DNA of 17,238 bases from Methanomassiliicoccales archaeon (GTDB taxonomy: Archaea > Thermoplasmatota > Thermoplasmata > Methanomassiliicoccales > UBA472), in NCBI GenBank assembly GCA_028679935.1, contig JAJRAL010000037.1:1-17238 (forward strand), given 5' to 3'. Positions within the stretch are counted from its first letter, which is position 1; the number at the start of each line of letters is the position of its first letter. This document shows, piece after piece, positions 6,919 through 16,391 of this stretch. The notes under the pieces were generated by a model. It was given only the letters and a program-made list of their open reading frames with translations, did not search any database and was not told the origin of the DNA. The position numbers and the translations under genes are program-made.

Positions 6919-7825
6919 TGAGATAGAGCGCTGCCCGGAGTGCAACAGCGGGCACCTCGTCCGTGACTACGAACGGGGCGAACTCATCTGCGAGGAGTGC
7001 GGACTCGTCATCGATGACCAGTTCATCGATCAGGGGCCGGAGTGGAGGGCGTTCGACGTCGAGCAGGGCGAGAAGCGGGCAAGGACCGGCGCCCCCATGA
7101 CGTACACCATCCACGACAAGGGGCTCTCGACCGAAATCTCCTGGAAGAACAAGGACTCCTACGGCAAGAGCATCCCCACCAGGAACCGCGCCCAGCTGTA
7201 CCGCCTGAGGAAGTGGCAGCGGAGGATCAGGGTCTCCAATGCCACCGAGCGCAACCTGGCCTTCGCCCTGAGCGAACTGGACCGGATGGCCTCGGCGATG
7301 GGGCTGCCGCGCAACGTGCGCGAGACCGCGGCGATGGTTTACCGGAAGGCGGTCAACAAGAACCTCATCCGCGGCAGGAGCATCGAGGGCGTCGTCGCAG
7401 CCTCGCTGTACGCCGCGTGCCGGCAGTGCAACGTTCCGCGCACGCTCGACGAGGTCGCGAACTCGTCCCGTGTCGGGAGGAAGGAGATCGGCCGCACCTA
7501 CAGGTTCATGACCCGCGAGCTGAAGCTCAAGCTGATGCCCACCCGGCCGCAGGACTACGTGCAGCGCTTCTGCTCCGAGCTCAAGCTCAGCGGAGAGGTG
7601 CAGTCGAAGGCGGCCGAGATCCTGAAGGACGCGGCGAAGAAGGAACTCACCTCCGGGAGGGGGCCGACCGGCGTGGCCGCGGCGGCGATCTACATCGCGA
7701 GCATCCTCTGCAACGAGAGGCGCACGCAGCGCGAGGTCGCTGACATCGCGGGAGTGACCGAGGTCACCATCAGGAACCGGTACAAGGAGCTCACCGAGAA
7801 GCTCGGAATAGAGATACAGCTCTAG
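6890..7825 (+). CDS. tfb: Transcription initiation factor B (archaeal TFIIB)
   Basis: Basal factor that binds TBP-TATA-BRE and recruits RNA polymerase. The 311-residue protein has the N-terminal zinc ribbon (Cys15, Cys18, Cys34, Cys37), the B-reader/linker region around residues 50-105, and two cyclin-like repeats (about 115-205 and 210-305). The second repeat carries the helix-turn-helix [22 protein letters not shown] that reads the BRE. All expected parts are intact, so it is likely the housekeeping TFB. The start at 6890 lies inside gar1, with GGAGGAGG 7-8 nt before it, so gar1 and tfb are probably co-transcribed and translationally linked. Confidence 0.98.
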   Translation: MAKAVKEGTDEIERCPECNSGHLVRDYERGELICEECGLVIDDQFIDQGPEWRAFDVEQGEKRARTGAPMTYTIHDKGLSTEISWKNKDSYGKSIPTRNRAQLYRLRKWQRRIRVSNATERNLAFALSELDRMASAMGLPRNVRETAAMVYRKAVNKNLIRGRSIEGVVAASLYAACRQCNVPRTLDEVANSSRVGRKEIGRTYRFMTRELKLKLMPTRPQDYVQRFCSELKLSGEVQSKAAEILKDAAKKELTSGRGPTGVAAAAIYIASILCNERRTQREVADIAGVTEVTIRNRYKELTEKLGIEIQL

Positions 7826-7834
7826 ACAATTGGC

Positions 7835-7860
7835 CAGGCCGCGCTCGAACCCGCGGCCTG
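7835..7860 (+). terminator. Hairpin after tfb, possible terminator
   Basis: A perfect 9-bp inverted repeat (CAGGCCGCG / CGCGGCCTG) with an 8-nt loop begins 9 nt after the tfb stop and is followed by the A/T-rich TATTTATTTAT. It resembles a stem-loop terminator, although archaeal termination usually depends more on T-runs. The A/T tract is also the likely TATA box of the next gene. Confidence 0.45.
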
Positions 7861-7866
7861 ACTAGA

Positions 7867-7877
7867 TATTTATTTAT
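7867..7877 (+). promoter_or_regulatory. Probable TATA box of the zinc-ribbon/TPR membrane protein gene
   Basis: TATTTATTTAT is centred about 41 nt before GTG 7913. The predicted transcript would start near 7899, giving a leader of about 14 nt that opens with the GAGGTG ribosome-binding site. Confidence 0.5.
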
Positions 7878-7912
7878 CAGGCTGAGGCAATCCAGCGCGA
7901 GGTGTTCCGTTG

Positions 7913-9190
7913 GTGAAAAAGAAGTTCATCTTCAAACCGATCGCGATTCTGCTCGTCATCGCCGGCTTCTTCACCTTCGCCGCTTCCGTCGACATCTTCA
8001 TCCTGAAATCGACCGCGGCCTACGGAACGCTCGCCGGCGTGGTCATCATCCTCGGATACTTCATCCTCGCCGGGCTCGAGATCAGCCTGTTCCGCTCCGT
8101 CTACCGCACCGAGGTGGGAAGTTGGAAGGGGATATTCAACACCCTTGTGATGGCCGTCCTGGCAAGGGCCTTCCTTGTCTGGACCAACTGGAACGTCCTC
8201 CAGAGCCCATCGTTCCGTGTCGACTATTCCGACATACTCAAGGCGCTCGAGACGTCGGACGCTTTCCTGTTCTTCGTTCTCAATATCTTCTTCCTCGCCG
8301 TCGAGGTCCTCGCCATCGTCCTGATGATGACGAGCAAGGAATTGTTCATGCCGACGGAGGAGGAGAAGGCGGCTGCCCTGAGGAGGTTCGGCGGCCAAAT
8401 GGTCAAGACGGTCTCCGAGTGCCCGAGCTGCCACGCGCTCATCGAGAAGGACTGGATCCTATGCCCGGAGTGCGGGAAGACGCTGCCCCGGACCTGCGCC
8501 AAGTGCGGAACGGCGCTCGTCGGCATGGTCGCGAAGTGCCCCAACTGCGGCGCGGAGGTGGCGAACCTGGAGGCCCTCCGACACTCGATCAGCACGCTGA
8601 AGAAGATCGCCGAAGAGGAGGCGAAGCCGGAGGCGCGTTCGGTTAGGTACGCAAGGCTCGCGGAGGAGTACCTGAAGGCGGGTGACCTCGAGGACGCGAT
8701 CGAGACCTACAAGAAGGCCATCCACTTCACCGAGTTCACCCGGAAGCAGAGCAACTTCATGGTCAAGATGGCGACCGTCCTGCAGAGCGCGGGTAGGGAC
8801 TCCGAGGCCTTCCAGATCCTGGACGCAGCGCTCGAGCTCGACCCCGAGGACGCGGCCGGCGCCAAGGCGATGAAGATGCAGCTCGAGGCGCATGGCATCT
8901 ACCTAGAGGCGAAGAAGGAGCACGAGGCGAGGAACGACGCCGACGCGCTGGCGAAGCTCGAGAAGGCCATCGAGCTCGACCCCCAGGACGTTCATGGAGA
9001 GAAGGCGTTGAAGGGCGAGATCGAGGCGCTGGCGTTGATCGAGAAGGCGAAGGAAGCGGTGCAGGGCGGCAAGAACGACCAGGCCGTTCAACTACTGGAA
9101 CAGGCGGTCAAGGCCGACGTCGGAAAGAAGACGACCGCTTCCGCCGAGCTGGGAAAGCTCGCTCCCAAGGGCCGCAAGAAGAAGACCTAG
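7913..9190 (+). CDS. Membrane protein with double zinc ribbon and TPR-like repeats, unknown function
   Basis: A 425-residue protein in three parts. The first 145 residues contain four membrane helices (about 6-32, 36-61, 73-92 and 118-141). Next come two consecutive zinc ribbons: Cys170/173/184/187 and Cys195/198/209/212. The rest (about 245-400) is helical, with TPR-like repeats that end in the typical ALELDP and AIELDP turns, and a basic tail (GRKKK). TPRs and zinc ribbons suggest protein binding, probably on the cytoplasmic face. The product looks like a membrane-anchored scaffold; no enzyme motif is visible. GTG at 7913 is preferred because GAGGTG lies 8 nt upstream; TTG at 7910 would add one residue. 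Its stop shares the bases CTAG with the stop of the convergent tRNA endonuclease gene. Confidence 0.8.
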   Translation: MKKKFIFKPIAILLVIAGFFTFAASVDIFILKSTAAYGTLAGVVIILGYFILAGLEISLFRSVYRTEVGSWKGIFNTLVMAVLARAFLVWTNWNVLQSPSFRVDYSDILKALETSDAFLFFVLNIFFLAVEVLAIVLMMTSKELFMPTEEEKAAALRRFGGQMVKTVSECPSCHALIEKDWILCPECGKTLPRTCAKCGTALVGMVAKCPNCGAEVANLEALRHSISTLKKIAEEEAKPEARSVRYARLAEEYLKAGDLEDAIETYKKAIHFTEFTRKQSNFMVKMATVLQSAGRDSEAFQILDAALELDPEDAAGAKAMKMQLEAHGIYLEAKKEHEARNDADALAKLEKAIELDPQDVHGEKALKGEIEALALIEKAKEAVQGGKNDQAVQLLEQAVKADVGKKTTASAELGKLAPKGRKKKT

Positions 9191-10287
9191 GGACGGACCC
9201 TTCTCAGTCTGACGTACTCGACTTCCCTCGAAGTGACGGTCGCGATCAAGATGTCCTTCTTCACTCCGTGGGCCAGCCTTACCGCGCGCGAGATCTCGGG
9301 CCAGGTCGACTCGTAGCCCCCGGGGACGGCGTGAACCAGATATCTCGAGTGGTGGTCCTCCGGAGCGCCGTCGTAGACGCGGAAGTGCGTCCCGTACTTG
9401 AAGCCGGTCTTGACGACCAGGCCACGCGCGCGCATGTCGTCGTAGGCCCTGAGCCTCAGCTCGAAGTCGGGCTGCACCTCCTCCGCCTTCTTCTTGAACG
9501 CCGAGAGCTGGACCTTCTTGCCTGTGCCTCGCGTCGTGAGCGTTACTCTCCCAGCCTTCATCAGGTGAGCCGCCTCGATCAATGATAGCTGCAGAACGCG
9601 CCCGATCTGCTTTCCGTAGAAACCGTGCTCGTGCAGGTCCTTCCCGGCCTCTACCGGGACGAAGACCCTGTCCTTCAGAATGAACGCCTCCACCGGCTCG
9701 GCGGCGTACCCATCCTCCGATTGGCCCTTCGGGTCGGCCTTCGAGGCCTGATAGTAGGTGATGTCACCCTCCTCGTCCACGACCCCGAGCATGAGCTCCT
9801 TCCTCGTCCGCGCCGACGTCTCGCTGAGCCGCAGCATGTCCCGGATCCTGAACGTCGCCCTCTCGGAGAGGGCGTTCACCCAGTGTTTCGTCTGGGACGT
9901 GGAGGGCGTCCCTCCCCTGGGGTAGACCCGGAAGTCGAAATCGCCCGCGTCGGCCTTGACGATATACCCCCTCTGTCTGAGGTCGCGGTAGACAATGTAG
10001 TGGATCTCGAAGTCCTGGAGCAACCGGGCCGCCCGTCGGATGAGCTCGGTGTTGTCGATCTCCCGGCCCTGTTCGACGACCTTCAGCCTGTCGCTCTCCA
10101 GGAGGAACAACGCCTCGAGCAGGTCGAGCTCAAGGCCTCCGCCTGGCCGGGGGTAGCCGTAGAAGCCTTTGTTGTAAATCTGGCTTCCCTCCGATTGGTC
10201 ATCGATGATGACCGACTCACCGACTAGCTCACCGGGCATGCTCGCTCGTAAGCGAATGTCCCCTGGTAATACTATTCCTTCCTCCAT
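9187..10287 (-). CDS. endA: tRNA-splicing endonuclease, fused two-repeat type
   Basis: Cuts introns from pre-tRNA at bulge-helix-bulge sites. At 366 residues it is two endonuclease units in tandem, the form that works as a homodimer in Archaeoglobus, haloarchaea and Thermoplasma relatives. The C-terminal unit has the full catalytic set: Tyr305 in HFRVYDG, His313 in HHSRYLV and Lys344 in HGVKKDILIA. The N-terminal unit (1-180) keeps matching positions: Tyr122 in FDFRVYPRGG, a candidate His135 in TKHWVNAL and Lys163 in TRKELMLG. ATG at 10287 follows a leader of about 20 nt from the TATA box at 10331-10336. The gene is convergent with the zinc-ribbon/TPR gene (stop codons overlap) and divergent from the heat-shock-type regulator. 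Confidence 0.94.
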   Translation of the reverse strand: MEEGIVLPGDIRLRASMPGELVGESVIIDDQSEGSQIYNKGFYGYPRPGGGLELDLLEALFLLESDRLKVVEQGREIDNTELIRRAARLLQDFEIHYIVYRDLRQRGYIVKADAGDFDFRVYPRGGTPSTSQTKHWVNALSERATFRIRDMLRLSETSARTRKELMLGVVDEEGDITYYQASKADPKGQSEDGYAAEPVEAFILKDRVFVPVEAGKDLHEHGFYGKQIGRVLQLSLIEAAHLMKAGRVTLTTRGTGKKVQLSAFKKKAEEVQPDFELRLRAYDDMRARGLVVKTGFKYGTHFRVYDGAPEDHHSRYLVHAVPGGYESTWPEISRAVRLAHGVKKDILIATVTSREVEYVRLRRVRP

Positions 10288-10330
10288 CAGACGGCGGGTC
10301 TTCGGCTACGTCCCTTCGGGCGAAACGTCC

Positions 10331-10336
10331 ATATAT
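10331..10336 (-). promoter_or_regulatory. Probable TATA box of endA
   Basis: ATATAT preceded on the minus strand by CCCCG lies about 47 nt before the endA ATG. It is separated by 11 nt from the palindrome at 10348-10370, so a protein bound to the palindrome would sit next to the BRE of this promoter rather than on its TATA box. Confidence 0.5.
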
Positions 10337-10347
10337 CGGGGCCGCCT

Positions 10348-10370
10348 GTTTACAACTTCAAGTTGTTAAC
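10348..10370. promoter_or_regulatory. Operator palindrome 1, promoter of the Phr/HSR1-like regulator
   Basis: A 23-bp palindrome, GTTTACAAC-N5-GTTGTTAAC, ends 11 nt before the regulator's ATG. The arms pair at 10 of 11 positions; the core ACAACTT-C-AAGTTGT is perfect. The likely TATA box of the regulator (TTTACAAC, about 10349-10356) lies inside it. A bound dimer would therefore block TBP or polymerase, as expected for autorepression. The same layout recurs before hsp20 at 11373-11395. Confidence 0.75.
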
Positions 10371-10381
10371 GACGTGAGAGA

Positions 10382-11029
10382 ATGAGCGAGCTGCCAAATC
10401 TGGACATGCTGCTGTCGGTGATCGAGAACCCGACCCGGAGGAGGATCCTGATGGCCCTCGTCAGGGAGCCCCACTATCCTCTGCAGCTGTCGAAGGAACT
10501 GGGCATGAGCCAGCAGGCCGTGATGAAGCACCTGAAGCTGCTGGAGACCATGAACCTGGTGCGTTCGTACCCCGAGCAGAGCGACCAGGGTGGGCCCGCC
10601 AGGAAGCGATACGTTCCGACGACGAAGTTCACGATCATCGTCGACTTCGGCCCCGGGCTCTTCGATGCCGAGCTGGTCACGGTGGCGATAAGGGATGTCG
10701 ACCGTGAGGAGGAGTACGCCGAAGAGGGCGCCAACGAGCTGATGGGGGTAGGTGAGAAGGCCAACCAACTGAGGGACATGGTCGCCGGCATTGACAGCGA
10801 GCTTGAGGGCCTCCAGACATCGAGGGATCGGCTCATCGAGATGAAGGAAAGGGCACTGGAGGAGGCCGCCCACCTAGCCGAGAATCAGATAGACGATTAC
10901 CAGGTCAGGCGCATCGTCTTCGAATACATTAAGAGGCCGGAACTGACACCTGAGCAAGTAGCCGAGCTCTTGGACCTCCGCGACGAGGTGGTCCATGAGA
11001 CGATCAGCAAACTGAGGAGCGTGAAGTGA
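10382..11029 (+). CDS. Phr/HSR1-like heat-shock transcriptional regulator (ArsR-type winged helix)
   Basis: A 215-residue DNA-binding protein. The winged helix-turn-helix spans about 8-80 (NPTRRRILMALV, then LSKELGMSQQAVMKHLKLLE as recognition region, then a wing ending in KRYVP). A β-rich middle is followed by a coiled coil (about 130-168) and a C-terminal helical domain. This order matches Phr of Pyrococcus and HSR1 of Archaeoglobus, which repress hsp20, AAA ATPase genes and themselves until heat shock. Here the same targets lie directly downstream (hsp20 at 11428, cdc48 at 11972), and palindromes sit in both promoters. Identification as the repressor of this locus is inference from architecture and context. 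The ATG is 11 nt after the operator, with a leader of only a few nt. The stop abuts the start of the next gene (TGAATG). Confidence 0.87.
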   Translation: MSELPNLDMLLSVIENPTRRRILMALVREPHYPLQLSKELGMSQQAVMKHLKLLETMNLVRSYPEQSDQGGPARKRYVPTTKFTIIVDFGPGLFDAELVTVAIRDVDREEEYAEEGANELMGVGEKANQLRDMVAGIDSELEGLQTSRDRLIEMKERALEEAAHLAENQIDDYQVRRIVFEYIKRPELTPEQVAELLDLRDEVVHETISKLRSVK

Positions 11030-11341
11030 ATGGCCAAGGAGAAAGGATGTGCCGAGGACTGCGCGAAGCAGCTCGAGAAGATGCTTGAGAACTTGGGCAA
11101 AGAGCTTGACAAGGCCGCCAAGAGCGTGGACCGCGCGGGCAGACAGGTCTATGAGAACATGCCCAAGGAGCTCAAGGACGCGGGCAAGCGTCTGAACAAT
11201 GTCGCAGACGCGGTGGCCAAGGATGTCGGGCAGGACGTGCCGAAGATCCAGAAGGAGATCGACAACCTGGGCAGAAGGATGGAGCAGTACGTCCGCGATG
11301 TCCGTGATGCGATGAGGTCGGAGCGCAAAGGCAATAAATAG
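11030..11341 (+). CDS. Small helical, probably coiled-coil protein, unknown function
   Basis: A 103-residue hydrophilic protein that is almost wholly amphipathic helix, rich in Lys, Asp, Glu and Ala, with hydrophobic residues at three/four spacing (for example QLEKMLENLGKELDKAA near the N-terminus and IQKEIDNLGRRMEQYVRDV near the C-terminus). It starts MAKEKGCAEDC; the two Cys at 7 and 11 could cross-link or bind metal. There is no signal peptide or membrane segment. Its ATG directly follows the regulator's TGA, with GAGGAG in the end of that gene, so both are made from one autoregulated transcript. The position suggests a role in stress response or in control of the regulator, but no family is recognised and apolipoprotein- or LEA-like resemblance may only reflect helix composition. 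Confidence 0.75.
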   Translation: MAKEKGCAEDCAKQLEKMLENLGKELDKAAKSVDRAGRQVYENMPKELKDAGKRLNNVADAVAKDVGQDVPKIQKEIDNLGRRMEQYVRDVRDAMRSERKGNK

Positions 11342-11372
11342 AAGTTCTTACATTCTCTGATGCTAGTCACAA

Positions 11373-11395
11373 GTTATCAACTAATGGTTAATAAC
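11373..11395. promoter_or_regulatory. Operator palindrome 2, promoter of hsp20-cdc48-hsp20
   Basis: A 23-bp palindrome, GTTATCAAC-N5-GTTAATAAC, matching operator 1 at 15 of 23 positions, including all outer GTT/AAC bases and the CAAC-N5-GTT core. One more base on each side (A and T) also pairs. The probable TATA box of hsp20 (GGTTAATAAC, about 11386-11395) is inside it. A further half-site, ATTAAC, is at 11403-11408, 10 nt beyond the GTTAAT of the palindrome. It lies 32 nt before the hsp20 ATG. Confidence 0.75.
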
Positions 11396-11427
11396 TACGA
11401 CCATTAACGCCTGGACAGGGTGGAAAC

Positions 11428-14155
<2,728 letters not shown>

Positions 14156-14159
14156 TGGC

Positions 14160-14684
14160 ATGGCCAGGGATGAGCGGAAGAGAAGAGGCGACTGGAACGA
14201 CTTCTTCGAGGAGTTCGACCAGGAGTTCAGCGAGATGAGGGATCGGTTCGACCAGATCATGGAGGGCTTCGTGAACGGGGAACTCGATGCAGAGAGCAGG
14301 CCCCTCATCTACGGCTTCTCGATGCGGGTCGGCGGCGATGGCGTCCCGGTGATCCAGGAGTTCGGCAACACGACGGGCGCGACCCAGACCGGAGAGAAGG
14401 ATCTGCTGCGGGAACCGCTGACCGACATCATCGAATCGGACGACAAGGTTCGGGTGATCGTGGAACTCCCCGGCGTCGAGAAGAATGACATCAGGCTGAA
14501 TGCCGACGGCCGGACGCTCGAGATCGAGGTCGAGAACCCGGACAAGAGGTTCAGCAAGCACCTCGACCTGCCTTGCGATGTCCGCCCGGGCAGCGCGAAG
14601 GCCAACTACAAGAACGGAGTCTTGGAGGTCGTCCTCACCCGGAGGGCACCGAAGCGGAAGGGGAAGGCGATCCCGGTCGACTGA
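14160..14684 (+). CDS. Second, divergent Hsp20/alpha-crystallin family protein
   Basis: A 174-residue protein. The N-terminal arm is acidic and helical ([20 protein letters not shown], 11-30) and a linker includes [19 protein letters not shown] (51-69). The alpha-crystallin core follows (about 85-162), with [20 protein letters not shown] and the closing [11 protein letters not shown] block. The C-terminus has an I-x-V docking motif (AIPVD). It is shorter in the core than the hsp20 at 11428 and only distantly similar, so it is not a recent duplicate. Its ATG lies 4 nt after the cdc48 stop, with a GAGGTGAT ribosome site formed by the end of cdc48, so translation is probably coupled. It may supply substrates to the ATPase or act as a mixed-oligomer partner; this is inference. 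Related proteins are sometimes labelled GvpH-like, but no gas vesicle genes are present. Confidence 0.88.
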   Translation: MARDERKRRGDWNDFFEEFDQEFSEMRDRFDQIMEGFVNGELDAESRPLIYGFSMRVGGDGVPVIQEFGNTTGATQTGEKDLLREPLTDIIESDDKVRVIVELPGVEKNDIRLNADGRTLEIEVENPDKRFSKHLDLPCDVRPGSAKANYKNGVLEVVLTRRAPKRKGKAIPVD

Positions 14685-14718
14685 CCGTCAAGCCAGGCAG
14701 ATGCGGTCCGCCAAACGA

Positions 14719-14726
14719 TTATATAG
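14719..14726 (+). promoter_or_regulatory. TATA box giving a leaderless mRNA for the HTH regulator gene
   Basis: TTATATAG is centred about 26 nt before the GTG start codon at 14748, the normal TATA-to-start distance, and no Shine-Dalgarno precedes the GTG. The box lies between two inverted 7-bp arms (CAGGCAG at 14694-14700 and CTGCCTG at 14732-14738). Confidence 0.65.
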
Positions 14727-14747
14727 AAGTACTGCCTGCTAAGTAGC

Positions 14748-15710
14748 GTGCACAGGGAAGAGCTGATCGCCCAGGTGAGGGAGACCCTCGGCCGCGCTGG
14801 CTTCTACGTCTCGAAGCCGCTGAACATGCGCAGCATCAGCTTCGACATCGTGGCGAGGAGGGACAAGTCGCTCCTCATCATCAAAATCCTATCGAATGTT
14901 GACGCGTTCTCCAAGGAGAACGCCGACGAGATGAAGGCGCTCGCCGAGGCGTTGCAGGCCTCACCCCTGATGATCGGAGAGCGCTCCGGCTCGGGGCCGG
15001 TGGAGGACGGCATAGTCTACAGCCGATTCTCAGTGCCGATCATATGCGTCCAGACCCTCTCGGACTATCTGCTGGAGGGCGTCCCGCCATTCATCTTCGC
15101 CGCGCCGGGCGGGCTATACGTCAAGCTCGACAGCCTCGCGCTCCGGAAGCTGAGGGACGAGAGGGGGATCAGCCTCGGGAATCTCGCCGAGGTCGCTGGC
15201 GTCTCGCGCCGAACGATCCAGATGTACGAATCGGGCATGGGGGCGATGATCGAGGTCGCCGTCCGACTCGAGGATTACCTGAAGCAGCCGATGGTCGTCC
15301 CGGTCGATATCCTGGACTACCGTCACTCGGAGCAAATGCCGACGCCTCCGGACCCCGCCTCCATGGATGATTTCACGAGACAGATCTTCGTCAGACTGAA
15401 GGAGATGGGCTTCTCCGTCGTACCCACGGCGAAGTGCCCCTTCGAGGCGCTCACGAAGGACCATGAGGTGCTCATCCTGACGGGAGTGGGGCACAAGGAG
15501 ACGAAGCTGGTAGAGAAGGCCAAGGTCGTCTCCGACCTCGGCAAGATCACGGAGACGCGTTCGGTCATCTTCATCGAAAGGGTGAAGTCAAGGTCAAGCA
15601 TCGAGGGCACGGCTCTAATCGGGAGGGACGAGCTCAAGGTCATGGACGAAACGACCAAGCTCTTCCATCTGGTCGAGCAGAGAAGCAGTGACTCCGATGC
15701 GAAGCGCTAG
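14748..15710 (+). CDS. Archaeal HTH regulator with nuclease-like N-terminal domain
   Basis: A 320-residue member of the archaea-specific 'putative HTH-type transcriptional regulatory protein' family. The N-terminal part (1-120) resembles a restriction-endonuclease-like fold with SFDIVARRDKSLLIIKIL (31-48). A Cro/CI-type helix-turn-helix follows (about 128-180: LRKLRDERGISLGNLAEVAG, then VSRRTIQMYESG). The C-terminal domain (about 205-310) seems to repeat the α/β fold, with ILTGVGHKETKLVEKA and VIFIERV. The target genes are unknown. The GTG start at 14748 fits a leaderless transcript. The 3' end overlaps the next gene, so the two proteins are likely made together. Confidence 0.85.
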   Translation: MHREELIAQVRETLGRAGFYVSKPLNMRSISFDIVARRDKSLLIIKILSNVDAFSKENADEMKALAEALQASPLMIGERSGSGPVEDGIVYSRFSVPIICVQTLSDYLLEGVPPFIFAAPGGLYVKLDSLALRKLRDERGISLGNLAEVAGVSRRTIQMYESGMGAMIEVAVRLEDYLKQPMVVPVDILDYRHSEQMPTPPDPASMDDFTRQIFVRLKEMGFSVVPTAKCPFEALTKDHEVLILTGVGHKETKLVEKAKVVSDLGKITETRSVIFIERVKSRSSIEGTALIGRDELKVMDETTKLFHLVEQRSSDSDAKR

Positions 15711-16338
15711 AATCGGCACATCCACGGTCCAGGTCCTTGGGGTGCTCAAGGGGCTGGTCTCCGAATCAAGCAAGGTCGAGGAGGCCGTCTCCGCCTGGAG
15801 CCCCGATGCCGTTGGGATGAGCGTCTCGGCGGAGGAGTTGGGGGCGCTGAAGGTGAAGGAGGACTACTCGCTCTACGAGATGTCCACCCTGGAGGAGGTC
15901 TACTCCGTCTACATGGAGAGCTTCGGACCGATCTCGCTGCCCACCCCGGCATACGTCAGGGCACTCGACCTCTGCCAGGAGAGGGGAATCCCAATCGAGG
16001 CAGTGGACCTGAGCGATGCGGACTTCACCGAGGCGTACTGCCAGCTAATAGGTGCCACCGAGATGGTGAGGGAGGCCTTCTTCACGCGAAGCATCGGGCG
16101 GAAGAAGTTCGACATATCATCGCCGGAGTCGTTCGCCCTGGACTGGGACCGCCGCCTGAACAAGGCTAAGGGGTTCAGGCAGCTCGAAATGGAGAGGGAG
16201 GAGCACATGGCGCAGAGGATTTTCGAGCTCGCCGACAAGCATTCCATCATCCTCGCCGTCATCGAGTACGAGCGCTCCGATCGGGTGGCAGACCTCCTCG
16301 AAGAGAAGGAGAAGGTCAGGACCGCCGGAACGGCCTAG
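15697..16338 (+). CDS. Uncharacterised protein, possibly a degenerate TraB/PrgY-like domain
   Basis: About 213 residues from ATG 15697; a GTG at 15688 would add three, and neither has a clear ribosome site. It is soluble, with no membrane segment. Its layout recalls TraB-type proteins: a first strand and helix VQVLGVLKGLVSESSKVEEAVSAWSPDAVGM where TraB has VGTxHV...S...V...PDxVxVE, a middle segment with GIPIEAVDLSDADF, and a late MEREEHMAQRIFELADKH segment followed by IILAVIEYERSDRVADLL. The GxxH and Glu positions expected in active TraB are replaced, so if related it would be catalytically dead. The resemblance is from eye only. It overlaps the HTH regulator gene and probably works with it. 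Confidence 0.6.
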   Translation: MRSARIGTSTVQVLGVLKGLVSESSKVEEAVSAWSPDAVGMSVSAEELGALKVKEDYSLYEMSTLEEVYSVYMESFGPISLPTPAYVRALDLCQERGIPIEAVDLSDADFTEAYCQLIGATEMVREAFFTRSIGRKKFDISSPESFALDWDRRLNKAKGFRQLEMEREEHMAQRIFELADKHSIILAVIEYERSDRVADLLEEKEKVRTAGTA

Positions 16339-16360
16339 GCGACGCACTTTACCATGCAGG

Positions 16361-16370
16361 ATTTTTATAG
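16361..16370 (+). promoter_or_regulatory. TATA box giving a leaderless mRNA for the terminal membrane protein gene
   Basis: ATTTTTATAG is centred about 26 nt before the ATG at 16392, with no Shine-Dalgarno between. This is the same spacing as at 14719-14726. Confidence 0.6.
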
Positions 16371-16391
16371 CCAGCAGGGCTTGCCTGTCTG

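Noticed and set aside
7835..7860. tRNA T-arm-like GGTTCGAG on the minus strand
   Set aside because: The stem is 9 bp with an 8-nt loop, not the 5-bp/7-nt T-arm, and no D-arm, anticodon arm or acceptor stem fits around it.
11341..11372. Box C/D sRNA between the 103-residue gene and hsp20
   Set aside because: A CTGATG is present, but no paired C and D boxes at suitable spacing were seen.
14160..14684. Gas vesicle GvpH role for the second sHsp
   Set aside because: No gvp genes are in the window, and coupling to cdc48 favours protein quality control.
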